A stretch of 64,000 nt of DNA from assembly GCA_965223025.1 (NCBI GenBank), contig CBDCVP010000021.1, positions 496,001-560,000 on the forward strand, read 5' to 3'. This document shows positions 16,838 to 26,028 of this stretch, piece by piece. Under the pieces are notes generated by a model that worked only from the letters and a program-made list of their open reading frames with translations, was not told where the DNA came from and made no database searches. This DNA is from JABDMH01 sp965223025. GTDB taxonomy: Bacteria; Bacteroidota; Bacteroidia; Chitinophagales; Saprospiraceae. Position numbers and translations under genes: made by a program. Position 1 is the stretch's first letter. Every line of letters begins with the position of its first letter.

Positions 16838-18808
16838 ATGAAAAAATTAACCTACTTCTTTATTGTACTCCTCCTGATCACAGTTGGAGGTCTTTGTATA
16901 AATGGCTGTATGCCAGAGCCGGATTTTGCTGGAGCGACCGTTGCTGTGGCAGTCAATGAAACAGGAGCCCCTATCCAAAAATACATTTACGGTCAGTTTA
17001 TCGAGCATCTGGGTCGATGCATTTATGGTGGTATCTGGGCGGAAATGCTGATGGACCGGAAATTCTATTACCCTGTGACAGGTGAATACTCCCCATGGGC
17101 TATGGCATCTGAATCATTTTGGGCCGATGGGTCAACCCTTGAATATCCTTACTTGGCAAAGTCACCCTGGCAGATTGTGGGATCTGCCGGAAATCTTGTT
17201 ATGGATAGTGGCGATCCTTATGTTGGAGAGCACACACCGGTGATCAAGGTAAATGGTCAGAAAGCCGGTATCCAGCAAAACGACTTAAGTGTACTAGCAG
17301 GTCAAAACTATGTGGGCAGGGTGATATTGGCTGGTGAGAGGTCGTTGTTGCCGGTTTCGATCCAGTTGAGCACTCCAGATGGACAAACCGAAACCATTAC
17401 CATAGAAAACATATCTTCCGAATTTCAAACTTATCCATTTGAATTTACTCCAGGATTTACAAGTGACAGTACGTCTTTGGGAATATTTAGTGAAGGCGTA
17501 GGTAGCCTGTGGATTGGCACGGTATCTCTGATGCCGGCTGACAACATGCAGGGCTGGCGCCAGGATGTAGTGGGGTTGCTGAAAGAATTAAATTCACCCG
17601 TTTATCGCTGGCCCGGGGGTAATTTTGTCAGTGGTTATGACTGGCGGGATGGCATCGGTGAAAGGGACAAGAGGCCACCCAGAAAGAATCCTGCATGGAA
17701 GGGTGTTGAGCATAATGACGTTGGTATTCATGAGTACATGGAATTGATGGAACTCATCAATTCGGAGCCTTTTATTGCCGTTAATACCGGGTTAGGTACA
17801 GTTGAGGAAGTTGCAGAAGAGATACAATATTGCAATGGCTCGGTTGACAGCGACATGGGTAGATTAAGGGCCACCAACGGACACCCGGAACCGTATGGAG
17901 TAAAATGGTGGGCTGTTGGCAATGAAATGTATGGTGACTGGCAACTTGGTCATATGCCTTTATCGGAGTACGTTAAAAAGCATAACAGTATGGCTGAAGC
18001 CATTTGGGATGTGGACTCCACCGCCAAGCTCATTGCAGTTGGGCACGTTGGAGAATGGAGCGAAACCATCCTGGCTAATTCCTCCAACCATATGGATCTG
18101 CTAAGTGAACACATATATGCCACTGGATCTCAGAACCACGCAGAACATATGGGTTTGGTGGCCAAACTGATCAAAGAGGTAGCGGATGCCCATAGAAACT
18201 ACAGGGATTCAATACCTGATCTCAAACAAAAGGACATACAAATCGCTATGGATGAATGGAACTACTGGTACGGGGAGTATATTTATGGTGAATTAGGGGT
18301 GCGCTATTATCATCGGGATGCCCTGGGAATTGCCAAAGGGTTGCATGAGTATTTTCGTAATAGTGACCTTTATTTCATGGCCAATTATGCTCAGACTGTC
18401 AACGTGATAGGTTGCATTAAAACTACTTCTAATGCAGCCGGGTTTGCCACTACAGGTTTGCCAATGAAGCTATATCGTCAGCAATTTGGAAGCCTTCCAG
18501 TCAAAGTAGTTAATAATTCAACCGATCTGGATATCGTTGCCGCTATAACCTCAGATAAGGACTTCATAACATTAGCCATTATTAACGAAAAAGCAATAAC
18601 AATGGAGATAGCTTTTGATTTTGGAGATAGCCAGATCGGAAATAACGGAAAGCAATGGCTGATTCAAGACGACGATCTAATGGCCTACAATGATCCCGGC
18701 ACCCCAACTCGGGTGGAAATTGAAGAAACAGATGTCTTTCTAAAGAACCATCAATTAGAAATACAACCCTATTCCATTCATTTAGTTCGATTGGACATCG
18801 CTAGATAG
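16838..18808 (+). CDS. GH51 alpha-L-arabinofuranosidase, lipoprotein
   Basis: This 656-residue exported enzyme has a lipoprotein signal with lipobox INGC (Cys24). The GH51 (beta/alpha)8 domain is preceded by a carbohydrate-binding-like region, and a beta-rich C-terminal domain follows. The acid/base Glu is in VGNEMYG (Glu363) and the nucleophile in MDEWNYW (Glu473). The family releases terminal arabinose from arabinoxylan and arabinan with retention of configuration. It forms an apparent operon with the upstream esterase. Higher GC than the surrounding cassettes suggests a chromosomal origin. Confidence 0.93.
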   Translation: MKKLTYFFIVLLLITVGGLCINGCMPEPDFAGATVAVAVNETGAPIQKYIYGQFIEHLGRCIYGGIWAEMLMDRKFYYPVTGEYSPWAMASESFWADGSTLEYPYLAKSPWQIVGSAGNLVMDSGDPYVGEHTPVIKVNGQKAGIQQNDLSVLAGQNYVGRVILAGERSLLPVSIQLSTPDGQTETITIENISSEFQTYPFEFTPGFTSDSTSLGIFSEGVGSLWIGTVSLMPADNMQGWRQDVVGLLKELNSPVYRWPGGNFVSGYDWRDGIGERDKRPPRKNPAWKGVEHNDVGIHEYMELMELINSEPFIAVNTGLGTVEEVAEEIQYCNGSVDSDMGRLRATNGHPEPYGVKWWAVGNEMYGDWQLGHMPLSEYVKKHNSMAEAIWDVDSTAKLIAVGHVGEWSETILANSSNHMDLLSEHIYATGSQNHAEHMGLVAKLIKEVADAHRNYRDSIPDLKQKDIQIAMDEWNYWYGEYIYGELGVRYYHRDALGIAKGLHEYFRNSDLYFMANYAQTVNVIGCIKTTSNAAGFATTGLPMKLYRQQFGSLPVKVVNNSTDLDIVAAITSDKDFITLAIINEKAITMEIAFDFGDSQIGNNGKQWLIQDDDLMAYNDPGTPTRVEIEETDVFLKNHQLEIQPYSIHLVRLDIAR

Positions 18809-18889
18809 CATACTTTAAAATAGTAATGCAAGTCCGTAACGCTGAAATCTTATAAATCCTGTTCGGCGACCGGGTAGGATTTACTACCT

Positions 18890-19549
18890 GGGTTGCTATC
18901 AGCAAAAACCGATTTTCCTACCTGGCTAGCCAGCGAAAAGTAGCCATCTTATACAATGATTACCGAAAACAGCAGACCAACGAAGCACCCCCCAAAGCCA
19001 TAAAGTACCTATCGCCTTTGGTGGCCATGGATCAAATATTGCAGCATGTGCTGCCACCCTATTTTCAAAAGGCCAGATACTATGGACTGCATGCGCCAGT
19101 CACCTTTAAGGCCATAAAACATAACATACCATCAGCCTTAAAAAGAAACAATCAGACGATCAGAACCCTATTCCAAATATTGCACCATCTACTGCAGTTC
19201 AAGCCATATCAATGTGAGGTATGCTGTGGAAAAGACTTTTTGATCGTGGATATCATGCCCGATCAAAACTGGATACAGACCTACATCACTTTACCGCGAA
19301 ACAAATCATCACCGAATGCGACCTATGGCATACCATAATACAGATGTGACGTGCTCCCAGGGTGGGAGAGGTATATCCCCTACCTATGATTTTAGCCACT
19401 CATTGGCCGGATTACAGAGTCACGGGAGCAAAACACAATCGATCTTGTGGATACAGGCAAACCCAATCTCAATATCCTACTTACATAGTGCCCTAATTGT
19501 CATATCTTAGCCACACAGATATCTATGCGTTGCCCTATTGCAGGGCTTC
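18890..19549 (+). mobile_element. IS91-family element, copy 2, 3' part only
   Basis: From GGTTGCTATCAGC onward it is about 97-98 percent identical to 13932-14591. That covers the transposase from just after the YLSRY motif to the 3' end and the terminal hairpin. The rest of the transposase gene is missing, and the left junction follows about 80 bp after the GH51 gene. It again ends flush with GTTCAAC of an attC. Confidence 0.88.
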
Positions 19550-19645
19550 GTTCAACTGAAATGTCTGCGTCCATATGACATATCAGGGATGAAGCCGAGC
19601 TTGTAGACTTTGAGTGATAGACGCAGACATTCCTTTGAGTTTAGT
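19550..19645 (+). other. attC site 10 (96 bp)
   Basis: Nearly identical to attC 9: left core GTTCAAC, arms AATGTCTGCGTC and GACGCAGACATT, right core GTTTAGT. It opens the DUF4160/DUF2442 cassette. Confidence 0.88.
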
Positions 19646-19680
19646 CACAAGCCAATACAAAGAAACGTATTCCGGGATAA

Positions 19681-19714
19681 ATGTTGTTTATTTGAACAAC
19701 ATATCGTATCTTGG
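19681..19714 (+). promoter_or_regulatory. Promoter with overlapping inverted repeat (likely operator)
   Basis: A perfect 8-bp inverted repeat ATGTTGTT-TATTTG-AACAACAT spans 19681-19702. A Bacteroidota-type promoter can be drawn with TTG at 19684-19686 (-33) and TATCTTGG at 19707-19714 (-7, consensus TAnnTTTG), spaced by 20 bp. Overlap of the repeat with the -33 box suits repression by the HTH protein encoded just downstream. Confidence 0.5.
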
Positions 19715-19731
19715 TATCTTAACAAGGGACA

Positions 19732-19959
19732 ATGCCTTGCATCAAGATCATCGACTCAATAAAAGTGTACATCTATGCAGACGATCATAATCCACCTCAT
19801 ATTCATGTCTTCTATTCAGAGCATGAAGAACTAATTGTCATCAGAACTCTGGACACATATACAGGAGAGATTCCCGTATCGCAAAGAAAGAAACTAGTGC
19901 GATGGGCATCTCAAAACACTGAATTTTTAATGAAGGAATGGAATAAATTCAACAAATGA
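19732..19959 (+). CDS. DUF4160 domain protein
   Basis: The 75-residue protein has the family pattern: an IDSIKVYIYADDHNPPHIHV stretch with the HxPPHxH-like core, and the end SQRKKLVRWASQNTEFLMKEW. DUF4160 genes are regularly paired with DUF2442 genes, often on mobile DNA, and the pair is suspected but not established to be a toxin-antitoxin or accessory module. The stop codon overlaps the next start (ATGA). Confidence 0.88.
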   Translation: MPCIKIIDSIKVYIYADDHNPPHIHVFYSEHEELIVIRTLDTYTGEIPVSQRKKLVRWASQNTEFLMKEWNKFNK

Positions 19960-20468
19960 GAACTGTTAAGAGAATCGTCAAAATTCACAATATCAAGGAC
20001 TACAAGGTATACTGCCTATTCAATAACGGTGAATCCAGGATCATAGATTTCGAGAAGTATTGGAAAAAGAGAACGACGACCAAAAGGAGCTTCCACTATC
20101 CCCTCGTGAAATCGATTGAAGAATTTCAAAAGGTCCAACTTGAAAATGGCACACTCACCTGGAACAATGTTCGAATTGAAAGTGAAGATGAAAATGGAAA
20201 TCCAGTCGTATATCCCTATGATCTAGACCCAATTGTGCTCTATGAGAATAGCGAACTTGATGAATCCAGACAAATTGAAATTGGAATGCTTATAAAGAGA
20301 ACCAGAAAGGAACTTGGACTCACTCAGGAACAACTCGCATCAAGAAGTGGCACTACCAAACACTATATTTCAAAATTAGAAAACAACCGAATCGGAATTG
20401 AATTGTCAACCCTAAAAAAGATCATTGAGGGAGGACTCGGTCGAAGGATGAAAATTAGCATACAATGA
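19956..20468 (+). CDS. DUF2442 - XRE helix-turn-helix fusion protein
   Basis: In this 170-residue protein, residues 1-95 match DUF2442 (YKVYCLFNNGESRIIDFEKY near the N-terminus, then FQKVQLENGTLTWNN and the AELDP-like YDLDPIVLYE). Residues 105-168 form an XRE helix-turn-helix (TRKELGLTQEQLASRSGTTK, then HYISKLENNRIG). A DNA-binding domain on the DUF2442 partner supports autoregulation through the palindrome upstream of DUF4160. Translational coupling to DUF4160 (4-bp overlap) indicates they act together. Confidence 0.88.
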   Translation: MRTVKRIVKIHNIKDYKVYCLFNNGESRIIDFEKYWKKRTTTKRSFHYPLVKSIEEFQKVQLENGTLTWNNVRIESEDENGNPVVYPYDLDPIVLYENSELDESRQIEIGMLIKRTRKELGLTQEQLASRSGTTKHYISKLENNRIGIELSTLKKIIEGGLGRRMKISIQ

Positions 20469-20480
20469 GGGAAGGCCTGT

Positions 20481-20612
20481 GACTAACAATGCATGATGAC
20501 TCCATCTCCTTGTCTTACCAAAAAGCATTCTGCCTGTATTAGATCAATTCCAGCAATCAGCTTTCCTTCTTGGAAAGAGAACGGAGACGGAGCATATGCT
20601 TAGACGTTGAAC
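20481..20612 (+). other. attC site 11 (132 bp)
   Basis: The left core GACTAAC and right core GTTGAAC (exact match to GTTRRRY) flank arms AATGCATGATGACTCC and GGAGCATATGCTTAGAC, which pair with a few unpaired bases. It closes the DUF4160/DUF2442 cassette. Confidence 0.82.
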
Positions 20613-20703
20613 AACCCCCCACGGATTCTCTGTTAAATAGTTCGTTTCCAAGAGCTGAATGGTTCCGTATTTGCAGATAGAAAGTTAGTCAAAGGATGCA
20701 GAT

Positions 20704-21207
20704 ATGAAATCAAGAGAATCGCTGATAGAAGACTATGGTTCTTACATGACTTTAAAGAATTATAGCGAGCAAACCATCTCAAGCTACCTTCGCACTGTAC
20801 GCATGTTTTACGATTATCGCAAGGAGAGCAAGATGCGTGGTAGAATCAGTCAGGAGCACGCAAAGCAGTACTTGTTGATGCGCATAAAGAGCGGATGTTC
20901 GTGGAGCACAATCAACTGCGATTATTCATCGCTAAGAAAGTATTTTAAACAGATACTGAATGTAAACTGGAGTGTAAGGAAGATCCCCAGACCACAGAAG
21001 GAGAGGCAGCTACCGGAGATATTATCACAGAAAGAAGTGGTCAGATTGATAGAGCACGCACCCACCTATAAACACCAGATATTTCTGACCTTCATATACA
21101 GTACCGGACTTAGGTTAAGTGAGGCCTTGAATATTACGGTCAATGATATTGATGGAGAACGATTACAAATAAGAGTGAATAAGGGCAAGGGAGCCAAGGA
21201 AAGGGTA
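20704..21207 (+). pseudogene. Tyrosine recombinase, N-terminal part, fused to IS91 remnant
   Basis: About 168 residues match a XerC/D-like integrase: the N-terminal SAM-like core-binding domain (LIEDYGSYMTLKNYSEQTI...) and the start of the catalytic domain with the first active-site Arg in STGLRLSEAL. After KGAKERVP the frame runs into IS91 transposase sequence read in another frame and stops at 21327. The second half, including the H-x-x-R and Tyr motifs, is missing, so it is inactive. Integrases of this type often lie upstream of IS91-type transposases in Bacteroidota. Confidence 0.88.
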
Positions 21208-21366
21208 CCGAAAACAGCGGACCAACGAAGCACCCCCCAAAGCCATAAAGCACAATCGATCTTGTGGATACAGGCAAATCCAATCTCAATATCCTACTTA
21301 CATAGTGACCTAATTGTCATATCTTAGCCACACAGGCATCTATGCGTTGCCCTATTGCAGGGCTTC
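21206..21366 (+). mobile_element. IS91-family element, copy 3, doubly deleted
   Basis: Two blocks of the IS91 copy are retained: a 36-bp piece (TACCGAAAACAGC to AAAGCCATAA, matching 14006-14042) and the 3' end from CACAATCGATCTTG (matching from 14477). About 430 bp between them is deleted. It is joined directly to the integrase fragment and ends flush with the attC left core GTTCAAC. Confidence 0.88.
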
Positions 21367-21462
21367 GTTCAACTGAAATGTCTGCGTCCATATGACATAT
21401 CAGGGATGAAGCCGAGCTTGTAGACTTTGAGTGATAGACGCAGACATTCCTTTGAGTTGTGC
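21367..21462 (+). other. attC site 12 (96 bp)
   Basis: Third copy of the attC 9/10 type: left core GTTCAAC, the same 12-bp perfect arms, right core GTTGTGC. It opens the Reg_prop cassette. Confidence 0.88.
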
Positions 21463-22260
21463 GTCATATAGAGATACTCAAATGAATAAATATTTCCAAT
21501 TGATTTACTTGATACTAATATTAACATTAAACTTTTCTTGCATTGAAAAGAAAACGCCTGAAGCAGAACTAAATAGATCTTTTCTGACACACCTGTCGAA
21601 ATCCGATACTTTTAGATTTAGTACAGGAACTCGGTCCATATTTCAGGATAGTAAAGAGAACTATTGGATTGGAAGTCATGGGCAAGGTGTATGCTTATTT
21701 GACGGAACGTCATTTGAATACTTCTCAACTCATGAAGGCTTATCAGGTAATCAGATTCGATCAATACAAGAAGATAAGAACGGAAACATTTGGTTTGGAA
21801 CAGGCAGTGGAGTAAGTAGTTATGATGGAAAAGTTATAAAGAGATATGTCGCAACAGACTACAGTACAAATTTGAAAATGGACTTGGAGTCTGCAGGTAA
21901 TTATTTGTGGTTCAATGCTGGAATGCGCTCAGGGGTTTACCTTTTTGATGGAGAAGATGTAAAATACTTAGCTCTCCCCATACCTGCGTATTCCGGTGAT
22001 GTTGACCCCCGCATTCCGGAGCAAGCTGACCCCCTAGTTCCGGCAAGCTGACCCCCTATTGAGAGAGGAGATCGGTGAGCATGATTCCGGCAAGCTGACC
22101 CCCAAATAAAGGGATGGTTCAGTAAAGATTCCGGCAAGCTGACCCCCAAAGGGTTAAACTGTGCAGGACTGACATTCCGACATGCTGACCCCCTGTGGGT
22201 CTCCCAAGGAACAGAAATTCATATCCATACATTAGGTCATTTACTAATATAAATAGTGAC

Positions 22261-23811
22261 ATGGCCTATCAATCTAAACGTATGGAAGAAGTAAGACAAA
22301 TCATCAGTGCCTATTTAAAGACGAGTAAATACAAGGTTGTCGCACGCCAGCTGGGCATATCAAAGAACACAGTGCGTAAATATCTGCGACTTGTCGAACG
22401 AGTAGATTTACCAAAGGAGGATCTGTTGAGACTAGAAGATGAAGACCTCAAAACATTGATTTATCCAGCAGGCATGATCGAAGAATCTGAGCGCATACAA
22501 ACCTTTACCAGCCTAGTAGATTACTGGCTATCAGAACTTCGCAGAATAGGAGTGACTAGGCAACTACTATGGCAGGAATACAGAGCAGATCATCCAGATG
22601 GGTTTGCGTACAGTCAGTTTTGTGAGAAATTGAGTCAGCACATAGAAAGCCGGAAGCTAACCATCCATTTGAAGCATGAACCTGGAAGAGAGATAATGGC
22701 AGATTTTGCAGGTAAAAAACTTAGCTGGATAGACAGGGAAACCGGAGAGGTGGTGCCCACAGAAGTTATCGTTGCAGTATTTCCTTTCAGTCAGTACACC
22801 TTTGTGATGGCTGTAGACACACAGCAAACACCAGATGTGGTACATGGACTCAACCATGCGTTACTATATTTTGGTGGCTCACCTCATGCGATGCTATCAG
22901 ATAACTTCGCTGCCTATGTGAAAAAGGCAGATCCATATGAACCTACTTTTACCGAACTAAGTACCCAGATGGGAGCCCACTATAACCTGGATCTACAAGC
23001 TTGCCGGGTAGCAAAGCCAAAAGACAAAGCAAGTGTTGAAAACATGGTGAGCATCGTGTATACCCGTATATATGCAGAACTGCGCAATGAGCAATTTTTC
23101 AGCCTCAAGGCGTTAAATGCTGCTATCAGAGAAAAGCTTGAGAAGCATAACAGTGAGCCCTTCCAGAAAAAACAGGGTAGTCGGAAAAGCATATTTGAAC
23201 AATATGAAAAGCCTTTGCTAAGGCCTTTGCCCAGTGCTCTGTTTGAACTCAAAAGACAGAAAAAGGCGAGTGTAGGAAAGAACTACCACATCTACCTTGG
23301 AAAAGAAAAAGAATACTATTCTGTTCATTACTCCCATGTAGGTAAACGAGTAGATGTAAGGTATAGCTCTAGCGTGTTGGAGATATACTATAAGCAAAGT
23401 CGTATTGCAGTCCACCAGCGCACTGGCAAAAAGTATACGACAACCGCAGAGCATATGCCTGAGAAGCATAAGATCTATGAGCGTCTACATGGATATAGTA
23501 GTAGCGAGTTTACCAGCCTGGCAAAAAACATCGGCCAGATGACACAATGGGCTATCCAACAGATTTTGATCTCCACCTTTTACGAAGAGCAATCCTACAA
23601 GAGCTGCTTGGGCGTGCTGAGTCTGGCTAAGAAATATTCTCATCCTCGGCTTGAAGCAGCTTGCAAGAAATGTCATCAGATCGGCAAGGTCAATTACACC
23701 CTTTTGAAAAGGATATTAGAAAAAAATCTTGACCAAACCCAACCTGAACTATTTGCCACAAAATCTCCCCAAGACCACGAAAATATAAGGGGAAAAGAGG
23801 CTTATCAATAA
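22261..23811 (+). CDS. istA: IstA transposase, IS21 copy 2
   Basis: The 516-residue transposase starts at the ATG of MAYQSKRMEEVRQII; an upstream in-frame GTG at 22195 is less likely. It has the N-terminal helix-turn-helix (VARQLGISKNTVRKYLRL) and the retroviral-integrase DDE core with Asp in MADFAG, Asp in LSDNFAAYV and Glu in KDKASVEN. A C-terminal beta-barrel and basic region complete it. It lacks the one-base deletion of copy 1. Together with IstB it performs cut-and-paste/circle-mediated transposition. Confidence 0.95.
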   Translation: MAYQSKRMEEVRQIISAYLKTSKYKVVARQLGISKNTVRKYLRLVERVDLPKEDLLRLEDEDLKTLIYPAGMIEESERIQTFTSLVDYWLSELRRIGVTRQLLWQEYRADHPDGFAYSQFCEKLSQHIESRKLTIHLKHEPGREIMADFAGKKLSWIDRETGEVVPTEVIVAVFPFSQYTFVMAVDTQQTPDVVHGLNHALLYFGGSPHAMLSDNFAAYVKKADPYEPTFTELSTQMGAHYNLDLQACRVAKPKDKASVENMVSIVYTRIYAELRNEQFFSLKALNAAIREKLEKHNSEPFQKKQGSRKSIFEQYEKPLLRPLPSALFELKRQKKASVGKNYHIYLGKEKEYYSVHYSHVGKRVDVRYSSSVLEIYYKQSRIAVHQRTGKKYTTTAEHMPEKHKIYERLHGYSSSEFTSLAKNIGQMTQWAIQQILISTFYEEQSYKSCLGVLSLAKKYSHPRLEAACKKCHQIGKVNYTLLKRILEKNLDQTQPELFATKSPQDHENIRGKEAYQ

Positions 23812-23842
23812 CTAATTATTTAAAAACAAAAAGCATCAAATT

Positions 23843-24577
23843 ATGAAGAATGCAACTTTAGAAACCATGAAAGATCTCAAATTGGGAGGCATGGCTTCCA
23901 CCTATGAGGCGGTACTGAACCTTCCAGTCAATCAACATCCTGACAATCATGAACTCATCGCACAACTCATTGACTCCGAACAGCTCTACCGCTCTAACAA
24001 AAGGATGAATCTATTTGTCCGACTGAGCAAACTTCGATACCATGCCAATCTAAAAGATCTGGATTATTCATCCTCGAGAAATCTGAAAAAAGAGCATATT
24101 ACCAAACTTGCTGACGCAGCCTATATTGATAGAAGTGAAAACATACTCATCACCGGACCTACCGGCTGCGGCAAATCTTTCTTGGCTTGTGCGCTCGGGC
24201 ATCAGGCCTGTGTCCTAGGAAAAAGAACACTCTACTTCAACCTCAACCGATTCACTGAGCAGATCACTCTAGCAAAAACAGATGGCACACTCATTAAGTG
24301 GCTAAACAGATTAAACAAAGCGAAGCTGATTATTCTAGATGATTTTGGTCTTCAACCATTGTCTCAGTCCGTCTTGCTTATCATCCTCCAGATACTAGAA
24401 GATCGATATGAAAAAGCAGCTACGATTGTTTGTTCACAACTACCCGTGTCAAAATGGCATGCATACCTAAATGATCCCACTATCGCCGATGCCATCCTTG
24501 ACCGCCTTGTACCTAAAGCTCACAGAATAGAATTAAAAGGAAAAAGCATGAGAAAACAAGCAAAACAATTATCTTAA
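23843..24577 (+). CDS. istB: IstB ATPase, IS21 copy 2
   Basis: The 244-residue AAA+ helper has Walker A GPTGCGKS and Walker B LIILDDFG. It is 31 bp downstream of istA and identical in sequence to the protein of copy 1 (one silent change seen near 24022). It can in principle serve both IS21-a copies in trans. Confidence 0.95.
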   Translation: MKNATLETMKDLKLGGMASTYEAVLNLPVNQHPDNHELIAQLIDSEQLYRSNKRMNLFVRLSKLRYHANLKDLDYSSSRNLKKEHITKLADAAYIDRSENILITGPTGCGKSFLACALGHQACVLGKRTLYFNLNRFTEQITLAKTDGTLIKWLNRLNKAKLIILDDFGLQPLSQSVLLIILQILEDRYEKAATIVCSQLPVSKWHAYLNDPTIADAILDRLVPKAHRIELKGKSMRKQAKQLS

Positions 24578-25235
24578 GTCACCAATGGATATGATTTTTT
24601 GGTTGGGGGTCAACATCCCGGAACGTGGGGGTCAGCTTGGTCGGAATATGCATACCCACTAAGGGGAATATTTATGATTCCTATGGAGTAACAGGCATCT
24701 CAAAAGCTACAGATGGCAAAGTATGGATAGCGACCTATTCCGCTCTATATAACTTCGATGGTAAGACGATTAATATCTTTAATAGAAATCAATTAGCACT
24801 TAGAGAAAGTGACAGGTTACATATACGAAGTGTGTTCGCAGATTCGCAAGGTCGAATTTGGATAGGAAATAATGGAATTGGCGTATTGCTCCACAATGGA
24901 GAATCGACTATCAACTTTTCAGAAGTAACCGGACTAATCCACGTTAACAGTTCGAGAAATGGTGATCCTTCCCCAGAAGGAACAATTGAGCATGTTTTCT
25001 CTATCGAAGAAGATAGTCATGGTAATATCTGGTTTGGAGACCGAGACACTGGTGCTTGGAGATATGACGGAGAATCAATGACAAACTATACTATTGATAA
25101 GAAACTAAAGACGCAAATGATTTGGGAAATAGTCAAAGATCAAGGTAATAATTTACTATTCGCAATGGCGGATGGTGGAATATATAAATTTAACGGAGAA
25201 TCATTTGATAAGGAATTCTGAAAAAGAGATAAGAC

Positions 25236-25302
25236 GCACAACAATGTGTATGAGATCAGACTTGCTATCGCTGCGTCCACTCCATACACTTGGACGTTAG
25301 CT
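25236..25302 (+). other. attC site 13 (67 bp)
   Basis: The left core is GCACAAC and the right core GTTAGCT. The arms AATGTGTATG and CATACACTTGGAC pair with extrahelical bases. This is a classical short attC, with the right arm shared with attC 1. Confidence 0.88.
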
Positions 25303-25342
25303 GTCATTTTTTGAATAAAATAATCAGAATTGTTTAGAACTG

Positions 25343-26023
25343 ATGAATTATAGATTTGGTATACTCATCATTATCTTGATAGCTTGTAGATCTGAAGAAT
25401 CACAATTAATTGAGCGTTTTGATACGCTATATGAGAATTTCCTAGATCAGAACTTTGTAGAAATATTAGGTCAGCTTGATGACGGATCTCACATTTTGAT
25501 TGACAGATTACTCAATCCAATAAATTTCAACACTGACAGTTTATCCAAAATCGGAGAGACCTATAATATTAGATATTTTTGTTGGAGATACTATACTTCA
25601 TTTGGATTAGATAGATTTGAACGCGAAAAATCGGATTTTGTTAGGTTCATGATGATTGAACAGATCTCAATATTTAATCACGATGAACTAATGCACTTAA
25701 TTGAAGAGAAATGTAAAGTGAGCGAGGAAAGCTATGTCGCGTTTTATTATGATGTAGCAGGTAATAAATTGCTGAACTGGATGAGATTTACTGCAGATGG
25801 GGGCGACCCCTATAAACTTGATTTGATTTATACCCTGGAACTCAACGAGAATTCTTATGGTGAGATTTACCAATATCAGAGAAAGGCGGCAAATCTTGGA
25901 TATGATGAATCTTTTAAGTGGCTATACCAACAGTCTGATCAAATAGAAGAGGATGTCCTGGCAGAAAGTCGGTTTTGGAACCAGCAAACTGAGAAACTAA
26001 GAAAAGAGCGCAAGAGTGAATGA
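25343..26023 (+). CDS. Cassette-encoded lipoprotein of unknown function
   Basis: The 226-residue protein has a short lipoprotein signal (FGILIIILIAC, Cys15). The mature part is acidic and helical, with Tyr- and Asp-rich stretches (ESYVAFYYDVAGNKLLNW). No family is recognised. It is the only gene of its cassette, with an attC on both sides, and is the last cassette I can identify. Confidence 0.65.
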   Translation: MNYRFGILIIILIACRSEESQLIERFDTLYENFLDQNFVEILGQLDDGSHILIDRLLNPINFNTDSLSKIGETYNIRYFCWRYYTSFGLDRFEREKSDFVRFMMIEQISIFNHDELMHLIEEKCKVSEESYVAFYYDVAGNKLLNWMRFTADGGDPYKLDLIYTLELNENSYGEIYQYQRKAANLGYDESFKWLYQQSDQIEEDVLAESRFWNQQTEKLRKERKSE

Positions 26024-26028
26024 ACGGC

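Larger units (their letters stand above)
21985..24652 (+). mobile_element. IS21-family element, type a, copy 2 (intact)
   Basis: The 2668-bp element has ends TGCGTATTCCGG and TCGGAATATGCA, several internal terminal repeats TTCCGGCAAGCTGACCCCC, and a perfect 4-bp target duplication TACC (21981-21984 and 24653-24656). Both genes are intact. Near-identity to copy 1 indicates recent transposition within this region. Confidence 0.95.
21482..25221 (+). pseudogene. Reg_prop (two-component-regulator propeller) lipoprotein, interrupted by IS21
   Basis: The gene consists of 21482-21984 and 24657-25221. Removing the IS and one 4-bp duplication restores one frame of 355 residues (ALPI joins PTKGNIYD). 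The N-terminus is a lipoprotein signal (Cys in LNFSC). The rest has Reg_prop repeats such as IFQDSKENYWIGSHG, IQEDKNGNIWFGTG, VFADSQGRIWIGNNG and IEEDSHGNIWFGD. Such propellers usually form the sensor domain of hybrid two-component systems; here the propeller is alone. An attC follows 14 bp after the stop. Confidence 0.88.

Noticed and set aside
20704..21207. Integrase fragment as the integron integrase IntI
   Set aside because: It resembles XerC/D-type recombinases of IS91 elements; the IntI-specific extra helix region would lie in the missing half, and the gene is inside a cassette in the same direction as the array.
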